A model generated the notes under the pieces. It had not been told where the DNA came from and searched no databases. It was given only the letters and a program-made list of their open reading frames with translations. Source: Eupeodes corollae (Eukaryota > Arthropoda > Insecta > Diptera > Syrphidae). From it: a DNA stretch of 64,000 nucleotides. Position numbers and translations under genes: made by a program. Shown here one piece after another: positions 25,429 to 37,155 of this stretch. Location of the stretch: assembly GCF_945859685.1 (NCBI RefSeq), contig NC_079147.1, positions 228,714,765-228,778,764 on the forward strand, read 5' to 3'. The first letter of the stretch is position 1. Every line of letters begins with the position of its first letter.

Positions 25429-26973
25429 TCGGGTGAATTTTTGAAAAGTGGAGGCAAAACGATCCTCGTCTGCCTCCCTTTTGCTATGTGATTCAATTTC
25501 CGTTTCCAGTTTTTTGTGTTTTTTGTAATGTTGTTTTTTCTTCAAAGATTGTTTTCACAAAAAAAGAGTTAATTTTAATTAAATTCTGTTTGTTTTTTTT
25601 TGTCACTTAAAACTGTTGTAATTATTTTTAAAAGAATTTTATAAATTTTTGGGTCTTGTTTTAAAGGACGTTCTTTTTTCTTGAATTCTTTTTTTTTCTT
25701 TCACATTTATTCACAATTTTTTATTTATTTTTTTTTTGTATTTTGTATGGCGTAGGGTTTTTTCAATTCACAAAACCAAAATCGGATTTTTAACTAAATT
25801 AGGAGATATTTAAATTAAATATCTCTTCCACTTTTCCATTTAAATAAAGGTGGGTATAACTTCGAGTAATTTGGTGCAAGTTATAGGTCAGATCACTGTT
25901 AGAGGCATATTATTTTTAAATTATTTTGTTTCACCAATTGTTTGTATTTAATTTTTAAAATTACCGCCATATTCATCAAACAAAATTTAGTAATTTTTTA
26001 AATTGAAAAAAATTGTCGAAAAAAATTAAAAAATTTTATTGCTTAAGTTTTACACTGATAAACTTTTTTTTTTTAAACAATTTTACTTCCGATTGATTGT
26101 GATAATTTTTTCAAATAAACAATGGCTGATGTCGTGTCGTGGTTGTCGTCGTCGTCGTTGACTTTTCACAATTGAATGACGATATCATTTGATTGATAGG
26201 TAGTAGGTAGGTAGGTTTAACACACCGCACCGGGTTCGCTCACTTGTAGTTTACAATGGAGGAAATAACGATACACAAATTGTATCTAGATACTTTTTTT
26301 TTTAACAAATACCATATAGACAACAACAATATATACTTCCGTGTATATATGTATACATATGTTTGTGTATATAAGAGTATGTTGACAATAAAGAGTTTCG
26401 CGGAGCACGGAAGTTTTATTTATTAACTTTTATTTCAATATTCAGAAAAATTCACAATCGAAAGAATAAACAAACAAAAAAGCGTTTTATTGTTGTGGTT
26501 GTTATTATGAGAGGTATCTTAATTTAATTGATAGATACCTATTAACTCTCGAACTTTTGATTGTTATTAAATTATTTTTACCAAAAATATTATTACTGTA
26601 TTATCGAACAGCGCAACCTTAATCTAATAAGACGTTGCCTGTCATGAATTCAGCTGATGACTGAAAAACTCAACATATACAAAACACACACAACCCTCCT
26701 GCTCGTTTTCGTTGTCGTTCGTTTTGTTCGTTCAGACTTCAGAAGTTCAGATTCGGATTCAGAAAACAGAAATACGTATCTGCTGTATGGTATCTTGCTC
26801 GATTCGAAAAATTGAGTTTGAACAGTTCGAGATACATTTGTATCTTCTCTTTTCTCATGCTCTTTCTCTGTCTCTCCCTCATTCTCCACCTCTTTGGTTT
26901 GATTGTATGGGTTTTTTATTATTATCAAAACACAAATAAAAGAAACATGGGAACAGTCAAAGGCACAGGGAAA

Positions 26974-27018
26974 GGGTATAGGTATGGGTATGGAAATCGG
27001 AATCGGATTCGGAATGGG
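26974..27018. repeat. Imperfect GGTATG / GGAATC hexanucleotide repeat
   Basis: GGTATAGGTATGGGTATGG runs into AATCGGAATCGGATTCGGAATG. It creates Gly-Tyr or Pro-Ile runs in overlapping frames, which are not genes. Confidence 0.8.
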
Positions 27019-28582
27019 ACCTGTGTTGGATTTGAATTCATTCACATGATTTCGATGAACGTTCGATTCGAATTTTGTTTGTGGTGTTTTTCTTTTTTAT
27101 TCACCACACATAATTTGTTTCCTTGTTTTGCTGTTCTTCTTACAATACCACAAAAGATAGTTGAGTTTTGAGTATTTTATTTTTGTTGTGGCGTATCTTT
27201 TTTGGTGTTCAGCTTTTTAGGTAGGATGCAACTTTTTTCTGTTTGCTTTCTTTATGCTCCTCGTCTTTGCCTGTTCGCCATCACCATCGCCATCGCTATT
27301 GCCATCGTGGAACGGTATCCGTATCATTATTACCGACCGTGGTGAATAGAGTGGTGAAAATAATCCTTTCTTTGTTAGTTTTGCTCTGTGCTGTAGAGAT
27401 TCTTGTGTTGTCTCCCAGTTCCAGTTTTTTTTAATCGTCAAACGGAAAAAAAGGAAGAAGATGATGATAATCGTAAAGTACCTACTCGAGTCGAGTAAAA
27501 ATAAAAAGAAAAAAAAAGAAGAACAAAATAAAAAGTAAACAAAAAATTCAAATCAAATCAAGTGGATACAGAAAGAAAGAGAGAATCAAATATTCGAAGA
27601 AATGTTAAAAAATAGGTACCTACGATTTTTCTTTACACATTTCCATACACAATAGAGAGTAAAAATATAATAAAAAAGTGGGTGGGTGTGAGTGAACAAT
27701 TGTGTGTCCAATCGTATACTTTGGTTGTCACTAACACCATGTGCATAGGTGGTGGCAGGTAATCGAATCTTCGTATTTGAATGACGACGACGGCGCTGAG
27801 CCGCTGCAGAGAAGCAGCACATTTTTACCACACACACGAGACTCAAACTCAACATGACTGTGCTGTAAGAAAAGTAGCAACAACGAAAAAGAAGAAAAAT
27901 AAATACACTTCGATATTGCTCCAATCGAATAGTTACTAATCGGTTTCCTATTACTGGTTGTGTTTTTGCCGTCGCTCACGCTCGGTCGGTCGGCCGGCCC
28001 CTCCCTTTCAATGGTTGGGATATTGTACCGATGCGATGGTCGATAGAGGGTGCTTACTGTTTCTTGTAATGGTGTGAAATGGTATAGGAAGGAGTAGAGC
28101 GAAATGTCATTGCATTGAAAATTGACAGTTGGCGTGAGTGGTCGACAATGGGCGATCTGATCGAGAGTGATATGACAAATGGTTGAAAATGACAGTTACT
28201 GATGTGTCAATAGTTGTTTTTAATCCATATTTTTTTTATCTAATATAAAAATATATGTATTTATAGTCAAGTTCATTAGTATCTATAGACAGTCGGTAAG
28301 GTAGGTAGATATCTGCAGTAAAGTTAAAAGAAAAAGAAAAATTGTCATCATCTTATTGCCTAAGCACATTTAGCATTTAGGGTCGGTCTCCCTCGTTAAC
28401 ACAATTTGGTCATATTTTTTGTCTCATTTAGTCCTTTACCACCCCCTTCTATTAAATAGGGAATGTCTCGTGACAATAGAAACATAGATGCGATGGAAAA
28501 AATGAATGTCTATGTGTGTGGCGCTGGCGATATTTTTAATAACTTCGTTTTTTCCGCCGCTTTCCTGTCTACTATCCTCATA

Positions 28583-28653
28583 ATCATCATCATCATAAGA
28601 ATTCACGACAACGACGACGACGACGTCGTCGAAGTAGAAGTCGAAGTCGAAGA
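28583..28653. repeat. ATC, GAC and GTCGAA compound microsatellite
   Basis: (ATC)n, then ACGACGACGACGACGTCGTC, then GAAGTAGAAGTCGAAGTCGA. The centre is self-complementary. The overlapping Asp/Val-rich frames are artefacts. Confidence 0.8.
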
Positions 28654-29539
28654 CCAACACATGTACTCGCGCGTGGTTGATAAGGATAAATCCTCCCCCG
28701 TGTATTTTTGTTTTTTTTTTTTTTTTTATTTGTATTTTGTTTTGTTTTGTTTGAGATTTCTTTTCTGGATTTCGATTTTATATTCGAAAAAGTAACGAAG
28801 ACGATATAAGTGATGTGATGAGTATCGGCATATGTGTGCAGTGCTGTACGGTTTGGTGCGGTGGGGTTGGTTTTGTTGGGCGTTGGGGGCTGACTGTCCA
28901 AAGGGGAAAATATATCCCAAGTACGGAATGATTATTTTTGCTTTTTCTCTCTTTCTCGAAATATAATATTATGTTTCTCTTTTATCAATAGTACGGTTTT
29001 TTAAGGAACTAAATAGGTGGGTATTTATTTCATATGTAAATGAATTGAAGTTCGAAGTTGGTGAATCTTGGATGATCTCTTTAAGCTTTATTCGATTAAT
29101 TATTGCTGTTTTTTAAAAAACATTTATTTTCATAAAGTAGGTAGGTACCTTCATATGGTTAAACTTACTAGCTATCTATTAATTTGTGGCTAGGAACAGG
29201 AAGGTGAGTAAACCTAACTATTTATTAAAAATGAGGGGTTGACGTAGGCGCCAGCTGATTTTTTCATACAGGGGCGAAAATAGGTATTTTGAATTTTGAA
29301 GGAACGTAAGTTTGTTCTTATGTCAAAGCCGTATTAAAAGAAGTAGGTAGGTTGTACTCAAAGTATAGAAAATAATCTAAGGTTTGGTTTTGGGCTTATG
29401 CTTATTAGATAAATAGATATTAAACACCTGTCAGTATGTTAATAGATATCAGTTTTTGAAACAGTAATCTTTAATTCCGGTCTTTTTTCATATCTTGTCC
29501 CGTTTCTTATATCAAACACCTTTCTAGTTAGGTATACAA

Positions 29540-30950
29540 CTGTTTTTGGGTTTAAGAATAAATATTAAAAAGAGGCTGGGGATGCGACCCACACTGATAA
29601 CTTCCCATCCCGTCTGTCGATTTGTCTTGCTTAAAATTTTGTCTATATGTACTCGTATCAATTTTTACCAAATTTGCGTACTATTTTTTGTAGATTTTAT
29701 TTTTTATGAAAAAACGGACTGTTGGATTTTTATATAAAAATTACTGAATATCGAAAACAATATTTTTTGTGAAATAAAATAAGTTTGAAGCTAATATTTT
29801 TTATTTTTGAAAAGATATTTGAGTCGAAAGTAAATTTTTACCAAGTTTTAGTATTGGTTTTTTTTAGAGATAAGATAAAATTAGTTTGAAGCCAATATTT
29901 CAATTTTTTGAAAAGATATTTGAGTTGAAAATCAATTTTTACAAACTTCTGTTAAATCTTTTTTAGGTTTTTAATTGTTTGTACAAAAACTGTCAGTTCG
30001 TTTTTTTTTTTTTAAATTTTACTCAATGTTAACAACAATATTTTTTGAAAGACAAAAGTGGTTTAAAGCCAATATCTACAATTTTTGAAAAGATATTTAA
30101 GTCGAAAATCAATTTTTACCAACTTTTATACATTTTTTTAAGGTTTTTTTATTTTTTGTAAAAAAAACTGTCAATTCAATTTTTTTCAAAACTTATCCTA
30201 ATGTTGAAAACAATATTTGTTATAAGTAAAAATTAGTAAGTAGCTATTATCTCAAAGTTTTGAAAAGATATTTAAGTCGAAAATCATTTTTTACCAACTT
30301 TTGTTAATATTTTGTCGGTTTTTAATTTTTTGTAATAAAACTGTCAATTCGATTTTTTTCAAAATTTTACTGAATGTTGAAAACAATATTTCTTATAAGA
30401 TAAAAAAAGTTTGAAGCCTAAGTTTTAAGGTTTTGAAAAGATATTTGAATCGATATTCAATTTTTACCAACTTTGAGTAATGTTTTTTTTTAGATTTTTA
30501 AATTTAATTCAAGTCTCTAGCGTTTTTGGTTCGTAAGATATTTAGGGTTAACCAAAATTTTCACCTTTTTTTCAAACTTCTATGGTAAAAAAAACCACCC
30601 ACGCAATTTTCTTGAGAGCCCTTTCTGCATCTTTCTGCCTTATTATCTATGTAACAAAATGTATTTGAAATCGATATATCTTCTGGTTCTTGAGCTATGG
30701 ACGACGAAAAAAACGTCGCGAACGTACGGACATACGAACGTACGTACACACGCACGCACAGACATCTTTCTAAAAATCTTTTATTTCTACTCTAAGGACC
30801 TTGAAACGTGGAGAAATTTCAAAATTTTCAATTTGACAAATTGGACCCATTACAATAACTTCCTAAGGGTTTTTAACTACTTCCTTACACTCGGGATACC
30901 ATTTTTCGTCGTTCAAACTTTAAGAAAAAGCAAAAATATTGACTTCAATT
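29540..30950 (+). mobile_element. Repeat family B, copy 1 (long non-coding element with internal tandem units)
   Basis: The 5' part has AGAGGCTGGGGATGCGACCC then TTTGTCTTGCTTAAAA. The middle (about 29690-30500) is made of ~175-bp units. The 3' part has TTCGTAAGATATTTAGGGTT, CTTTCTGCATCTTTCTGC, GGTTCTTGAGCTATGGACG, an ACGTACG-rich stretch, AAAAATCTTTTATTT and GACAAATTGGACCCATTACA. The same modules in the same order recur at 45880-47205, which defines the family. There is no protein-coding capacity. The architecture (unique ends around a minisatellite) is seen in non-autonomous Helitron-like or other DNA elements, but I cannot assign a superfamily. Confidence 0.75.
29690..30500 (+). repeat. ~175-bp tandem units inside repeat family B
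   Basis: GAAAAGATATTTGAGTCGAA variants start at about 29809, 29910, 30087, 30262 and 30435. The first interval is shortened to ~101 bp by a deletion; the others are 177, 175 and 173 bp. Each unit carries AATTTTTACCAA, ACTGTCAATTCGATTTTTT and a GTTTGAAGCC-type block. Confidence 0.85.
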
Positions 30951-31084
30951 AAAATGTAGTTTCACAGATTGTAATAACATCAAAAGATACAGAAAAGGCT
31001 TCAACAATAATGAGTGTGGTTTATTATATTTATTTATTCAGCTTAATACAAGCTATAACTTAAAATAACTTAACTTAACAGTAA

Positions 31085-31690
31085 CTTAACATTTTTTTGT
31101 ACGTTTTTAACTACAGCAAGTTAATAAAAAGTCAAAATGTTATTTGACCCGAAATATCTCACGAACCAATAACGCCAGTGACTTCAAATAAATTTTGTAG
31201 TACATTTTTTTGTGAATTAGTATAATTTTGAATAACATTACTTTAACGTTTACTTTTATAATTTAAAAAAAAAAAAAACTGTACAAAACATTTCTTACCT
31301 TGATAATTTTATAGAACAAGAAAAATTACAGTTTTTTTTACAAAGAATAAAAATCTACAAAAACATAACACACACATTTGGTAAAAATTGATTTTCGATT
31401 CGAATAACAATATAAGATGTTAACTTCAAAATGATTTTCTAAAAAAGTATTGTTACTAACATATTTTTAGATCAATCCAACAGTCAGTCTTTTTTATAAC
31501 AAATAAGAATCTAAAATAAACCTACGAGAAATTGTTAAAAAATTTATGTTCGACTTGAATATTTCTGTTCACTTCAAAATTATTTCATTCCATGCTAAGT
31601 TTTGTTGTTAACGTAAAATAATGTTCTTTGACAAATCCTTTTAAAAAATGCTGATAAATCTTGGTTTTCGACTAAAAACTGTCGGAAACA
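31085..31690 (-). mobile_element. Repeat family B, copy 2 (inverted, partial, diverged)
   Basis: On the minus strand, 31150-31190 reads TTTGAAGTCACTGGCGTTAT then TGGTTCGTGAGATATTT, matching the 30500-30545 module of copy 1. Further along, 31380-31410 reads TCGAATCGAAAATCAATTTTT, matching its tandem unit. With copy 1 only ~130 bp away in the opposite orientation, the pair forms a large imperfect inverted repeat. Confidence 0.65.
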
Positions 31691-31860
31691 AAAGCAAATA
31701 TTGGACTAAGACTTATTTTATTATGTGCAAGATATTGTTGCAAGTTTTTAGTTAATTATTTAGTTTATTTTATTATTTTTTTACCAAACACGAAAACCTA
31801 ACAAAACAACAAAAAGCTGACAAGAAATGGTTTTTGACACAAGTATTATAAGAAGAAAAA

Positions 31861-32007
31861 GTGCTTTCTCAAACTAGTAGTTCGGATTCGGCCTTAAATT
31901 GTAGGTCCCTTCCATTCCTGACAACAGTACTCGCACACAGGAATAGTTGAGAGTTGTAAGTCACTAGGACCTGGTTCACAACGGACTGTTGCGCCACTCC
32001 ATTTTTG
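31861..32007 (+). mobile_element. SINE, 5'-truncated copy with 16-bp target duplication
   Basis: ATTATAAGAAGAAAAA occurs perfectly at 31845-31860 and again at 32008-32023, bracketing the element. The body (GTGCTTTCTCAAAC, GTTCGGATTCGGC, CATTCCTGACAACAGTACTC, GTTGAGAGTTGTAAGTCACT, GACTGTTGCGCCAC) matches the 3' half of the fuller copy at 33712. A truncated 5' end plus a long exact duplication is the mark of target-primed reverse transcription. Confidence 0.85.
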
Positions 32008-32211
32008 ATTATAAGAAGAAAAAAAGATAAAAAGGATAAGATTTAAAATTTTTATATCTTACACAAAATATTGTTAATAATTTTTTGTTAAAGTGTAGAC
32101 AAATGGACAGACGGACACGGATTGGAAGTTAGCAGTGTAGGTCAAATTCATCCTCTTGTTGTTATTGTTTATATAATTATTTGTGTTACTATTGTTATTA
32201 ATCTTTTCAAC

Positions 32212-32335
32212 TCTCTGACAACTTTACTCGAACACAGGAATGGTTGAGAGTTGTAAGTCACAAGGACCTGGTTCTGCATGGACTGTTGCGCCACCTTATT
32301 TATTTATTTATTTTTATTAATATTATTATCATTAT
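32212..32335 (+). mobile_element. SINE, 3' fragment with TTATTTATTTA tail
   Basis: Begins at CTGACAAC and continues CTCGAACACAGGAATGGTTG, AGAGTTGTAAGTCACAAGG and GACTGTTGCGCCACC into a TTATTTATTTATTTATTTT tail. No clear target duplication. Confidence 0.8.
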
Positions 32336-32747
32336 TATTAACGTGTTTCACTTAAATCTTTGATATTTATCAATTGATAGTTGACAATAGAAATAAGGGT
32401 ATGAGTAAGATCATCTGTTTGCCAGCTGCTCAAACATGCAGAATTTTACTGGTGAGTAAAATTAAGTTTTTAAATTTATTTAAAAAAACACCAAAAACGG
32501 GGTTTTGAAAGCTATAAGTTTAAACCCCAATATATCTTAACAATAAATTGTACGACTATTTCGCAAAGTACAAACCTTTCTCTTCTAGAAACAATTTAAA
32601 TTATTATAATGTCTTACTTAGTGCCTGGAAATTCTCATTAGTTATAAGTTTTTGTATAATCCCATATGAAGTTTTGAGAATACCTTAAATTTGGTAGTTT
32701 CATAGTTTTGAAATATACTTTTTGGACTCAATTTTTAATGCTGACCT

Positions 32748-32955
32748 TACTGTTGTCAGGGATGGAGGGGACCTAGAGTTTTGAGCCGAATCCGAACGCC
32801 TAATTTAAGAAAGCACTTTTCATGACAAGAATTACTCTTGGATAATTTGTCAATTCCTCGCGAGAGGCAGTACTCGTGAAAAAACTTTAGATGGTATAGG
32901 CAGGGATCGAACCCAAGACTTCTGGCATGACGCACTAATCATCATACTACCAAAA
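32748..32955 (-). mobile_element. SINE, 5' part with tRNA-like head, inverted
   Basis: On the minus strand it reads GTAGTATGATGATTAGTGCG, then GGGTTCGATCCCTGCC (a box B-like motif), GAGGAATTGACAAATTATCC and CATCCCTGACAACAGT. It stops there, without the 3' third of the family. An AAATAAATAAATAAAT run lies just outside its head (about 32956-32978). Confidence 0.75.
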
Positions 32956-33711
32956 TAAAATAAATAAATAAATAACATAAGTTTTTTAATCATCAGTGAA
33001 ATTCTCGTTTCAAGGCAATAAAATGTAAAAGCTTAGTTTTTATAATTTAAAATTCAGGATAATAACATTTTCGAATATATTTTTATTTGATTTTTGAAAA
33101 AAAAATGGGATTTAAAAAGATCGATTCAAATGGTCTAATTAATTGTAACCAACATACATATGTTTTTAGTTATTCCGCATAGCAATCTTCTAATTGACAA
33201 ATAAAAAATATAAGTTGTGTAAAAGTCCTACACAGTTTTTAGTTTCTATAATGAGCATTTTATTAGATAAACTTTTAAAGCCCTTCAACTATGATTATGC
33301 TTTCAGTATGTTTGTTTTATGGTTCTGCCCTAATTTTTGCCTTTATTTCAATTTTTAAGAAATGCATAGCAAAAACTTCTTAGTTAAAAAAAATCAAAAT
33401 AATTAATCCAGTGCTTAGATATAAGGTAAGCGTTCCAGGATGATGTGTATTTTGTCCAACAATAAGGACCAAATGCACACGCACTTACGGTTTTATGAAA
33501 TGAGTATAGAGAGGTACTAGTAATTTATATGCATATTCTTGATCAAAAGTGTCTTATCTCATTTACAAAACTGGTAAGGCAGCTTTTGTTTATGGGCTTG
33601 CTAAATTGGTTACACATGATTGAAAGTGTTTGGTTAAAAATGTTAAAACCGTAAGTTTGTTGTTTAATTTAAAGAAAAATATTTTAATAGAAATTAAAAA
33701 GAACTAACTTG

Positions 33712-34012
33712 TATTACCCGTGGCGTGATGGTTAGTGCGTTGGACTGTCATGGCAGAGGTCTTGGGGTCGATCCCTGCCGTGCCATCTTAGGTTTTTTCA
33801 AGGGTACTGCCCCTTGCGAGGAATTGACAAATTCTCCAAGAGTAATTCCTGCCATGAAAAGTGCTTTCTCAAATTAGCCGTTCGGATTCGGCTTAAAACT
33901 GTAGGTCCTTTCCATTCCTGACAACATAACTCGCACAGAGGAGTGGTTGAGAGTTGTACCTAAGTCACCAGGCCCAAGTTTTCAACGTTGCTCCACCTAA
34001 TTTAATTTAAAT
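33712..34012 (+). mobile_element. SINE, near full-length tRNA-headed copy
   Basis: The head (about 33718-33785) contains TGGCGTGATGGTTAGTGCG (box A-like) and GGGGTCGATCCCTGCC (box B-like), the internal RNA polymerase III promoter arrangement of tRNA-derived SINEs. The body carries GAGGAATTGACAAATTCTCC, GTTCGGATTCGGCTTAAAAC and GGTTGAGAGTTGTACC, ending in TAATTTAATTTAAA. Flanks AAGAACTAACTTG (33699-33711) and AAGTACTAACATG (34013-34025) agree at 11 of 13 positions, a decayed target duplication. It lacks the acceptor stem pairing of a real tRNA gene. Six copies or fragments lie in this window. Confidence 0.85.
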
Positions 34013-34025
34013 AAGTACTAACATG

Positions 34026-37000
34026 TTTTTAAAGGGCATTAGAACTTTGCCACTATTGACCATAATTGTCTACATACGAGTATATTGCTACTGAACTAAC
34101 TATTTTCATTAAATAAGATCGCCTCGCCATATTTTTCTTTAAGCTCGTTTTCCACCTGGCCTTGCATTGTTGGCACCTCTATTTTTAGGTTTTCTTGCCC
34201 TATCTTTCTCTTCTTATTTTTTCGTCAAGTTTCTTTTTTCAAAAACTCATGTAAAAAGTCCTCATTTTAATAACTTTTAAGTTAATCCAACTAAAAACTA
34301 ATTTTCTTATGTCCAAGTCTAAAATCGTTAAAAAGGAGACGTTTTCCAAATTGTTTTTAATGGACTTTGAAATTTGTTTTTATTTGAAACAAATTTAATT
34401 GAAAACTTCAATATTTTAACAAACATTTTGCGAAAACTAAGAAACATCAAATATTTAATTCAATATAGTTTATGTTGAAAGTATTTTATAAGTAAAGAGA
34501 AATGTAGGGGTATACCTATACCAAAATAAAAGACGTCAAAAATGTAGTATTTTAATTACATAGGTAGGTATAGTTTAAAAGTCGAAAAAGTTGCTTTATA
34601 AGAGAAGACTCATCGCCCTCAAAATAAAACTTCGTAACTCCACACTAATAGCGATATTTGAAATCCAATCCACTTTCTAAAAAAATGTTCTTCATTGTCA
34701 TTTTACCTCTTTATAAAGTTTAGCATTCAATAAACATAAATACTTAACTCAATTCGTAAGTCCAAGAGTTTTAAATTAATCCAAAAATATATTTTAATGC
34801 GAAACCCTCGTTTTTAGGTGAAATTTGGAATGTTTGAGTAACGAGGTTTGCTTATGAGGCCGCTGAAATAAAATAGCGTTAAAGAAAGAAATCTCGTTGC
34901 TTGACGTTGAAATATCGTTCTTACAACAAATCTTATTATTTATATAAGAAGTGGCAACATTTTACTTAAGATTGTTTTTGGAAGTACCTTTACTTTCATA
35001 CTATCTTTATTTTCTAGCTATTTTGATAAAATGTCTAGAATTGGAGTTTTTGATAACTTTTTAAGATGACATCAATTGAATATCATTTAATATTACCTTA
35101 ATGCAAAAAATGCTTCCACTAGTTAGGTAAAAATATAGTTAGGTATCTTATTGGAAAATAAAGAACCTTTCTAAAAAACTTGCAATAATTAAAATCAATT
35201 AATATCTTGGTTAAGATAATACCTATATGAATTAATCGAAATCGATAACAAGGAAAAATCCACTGACTGATCCGTATTAAAGTCGATCCCTGAATCGTTC
35301 CCTATCCCTACTAATCCAGCCCATAAAACCTATTATAACCGCCTAACGATTTCTCACCAACATTCAGTATCAAAATTGAATTTAAAATAATGTTCAAAGT
35401 TGAAAGGCACGATAACGATAAATATTTAGTGTGGTAAGTAAAAAAAAGAAAAATAAGAATTAACTTCAAACTCACCATAAGGAGAAATCTAACAATTTAT
35501 CGAGTCATAATGAAATTCATCATGAATTTCGAAATCGAATCCGAAAATGAGAACCAAAACTCATCGACAGAGAGAGAGAGAGAGAGAGTTTGTGAGGTAA
35601 AAGAGAATCAATGATGGGCTATTTGTGAATTGTAAACCCAAATATAATAACAAGGCGCTTTCATACACCGCACCGTTACGTTACCACTTACCACTCAACT
35701 TGTGTTTCTGTATCGCTTCGCTATATCAGGGATTTGTGTGTTGGAGTTGGATTTATAAGATGAGATGATGGTTTTAGCAATTTTTCGAATTCTCTTTTCC
35801 GATTCATTTCTCGTTTCTCCAATTTAGGTCCGGCTCTATTGTGTGTTTGTCAATTTTTTGTATACCACGCCCCTTTGATTGCTTCGCTCACACACGCATA
35901 CATCGTTGGATTTTGGTTTTAGGGTTGAGTCGTTTTGAGTGTGGGTTTTTGGGGTGTTTATAAGGTTTAAGTTGCCTATAGTGCCTTGCCTATGTTCTTT
36001 TCAGAAGCCGGTTCTTGTTTCTGCTTTCGCAGCTCGCAGCTTGCAGGTGGCCGTGGCAGGCAGCCCACTGCCGCCGCCGCTGCTGCCGTTATCCTGGTAG
36101 TTTTGCTGGCTGCTGCTATCATCAGTCGGTGGCACTCGCAACTCACAGTCTCAGCGCAATTGCCACTAGTTTTTGAACTCAAGATTATTTGTTTTGAGTT
36201 ATTTTTGTACTAAATATCTCGATTGTTGATGTTTCTTTATTTTAATTTTTAGGTTGGTAAGGTACCTAGAGGAAGGTACCTACTTAGGTACTTACTAACA
36301 ACATTATATATGAACCTCCAGGTATTTTTTAAGTTGGGTAGGTACTTTTGGTGTCTTTAAGAATTGATGCAGATAGATATTTAGGGATAGTATATAGCTC
36401 GTTAGGTAACTATCCTGCTGATTCATTTTATTGAAAGCTTAGGTACCTACTTACCGGGTTGTAGATTTGTCATTGTCAACACAGTTTTTAAGTTACTCAT
36501 AGATAACTTTAATAAATACCTTATCAGATTGTTCAAGGGTAGATATGACTGCGAGAAGTCATAATACAACTACCAAATGAGTTTAAGAAAACTAGGAACA
36601 AATACGGAGGATGTGTTAAAATATCTTCACGTAAAATCGAAGGAAGTTTGATTTTAATGCCCATGTAAATAGGAAGCTACTTAAGAAAGAAGTAGAAGTT
36701 GAGGACGAATGTTTTTAAGGTAACTCGAATAAAGGTCAGATGAATAAATTGAAACTTACAACTCAAAATTAATGTTAGTGTCTAAATCATTAAGGAAGAG
36801 AGTTCTTGACATTGGCCTCCCCTCCCTCCCCCTTCTAGACCACCTATTTGTTTTGATTTGATATTTGCTATTTAAAAATGCTTATAAACCCATTTGTAGT
36901 CTATTAAGGTTTAAAGTTATGTTTTAACCTTAGTTAAAAGAAAAAAACATTTTTTTATGTGATCCTGCTAAACTATTGAACTTATTTGATCAAAAAGAAG

Positions 37001-37155
37001 CAATTTTAATAAATATAATTGAGATGACGAGAAAAATTATAAATTAATTAAAAAATTGGTATGTGACCAAAAGCATAGCGGGGGACTTTAAAATTAAAGC
37101 AACAAATTTGGTGTTCAACTCAGTCGCTAAAAATGACAACAGCGAATTTCTAATC
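34026..37155. other. Upstream intergenic sequence, no gene seen
   Basis: AT-rich, with an (AG)n tract at 35569-35588 (a possible GAGA-factor substrate) and a GCCGCCGCTGCTGCCG island near 36065. Opposed spurious frames overlap that island (35976-36182 and 35986-36213). No transposon recognised. Confidence 0.45.
35569..35588. repeat. (AG)n dinucleotide tract
   Basis: Ten consecutive AG units. In flies, GA tracts of this kind can bind GAGA factor or Pipsqueak at promoters and Polycomb response elements; a single tract is not sufficient evidence of either. Confidence 0.8.

Larger units (their letters stand above)
25429..29539 (-). promoter_or_regulatory. Presumed 5' UTR, promoter and proximal upstream region of cut
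   Basis: This 4-kb stretch lies immediately 5' of the cut start codon and contains no other gene. It is rich in simple sequence: GTCGTC triplets near 26140, the GGTATG/GGAATC repeat at 26974-27018, ATC and GAC runs at 28583-28653, and poly-T tracts. A weak core-promoter pattern on the minus strand (TATATG then TTCAGTCATC, around 26650-26690) has only about 18 bp between the elements, too short for a normal TATA-Inr pair. I therefore do not place the transcription start. The 5' UTR length is unknown; an untranslated upstream exon is possible. Confidence 0.4.

Noticed and set aside
26650..26690. TATATG plus TTCAGTCATC as a cut core promoter on the minus strand
   Set aside because: TATA-to-initiator spacing is about 18 bp instead of about 30, and such motifs are frequent in this composition.
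28436..28795. Opposed Asp/Val-rich reading frames on both strands
   Set aside because: Translations of ATC, GAC and GTCGAA microsatellites.
33718..33785. Possible tRNA gene with box A and box B motifs
   Set aside because: No paired acceptor stem or proper anticodon arm, and the same head recurs attached to a conserved body in other copies: it is a SINE head.
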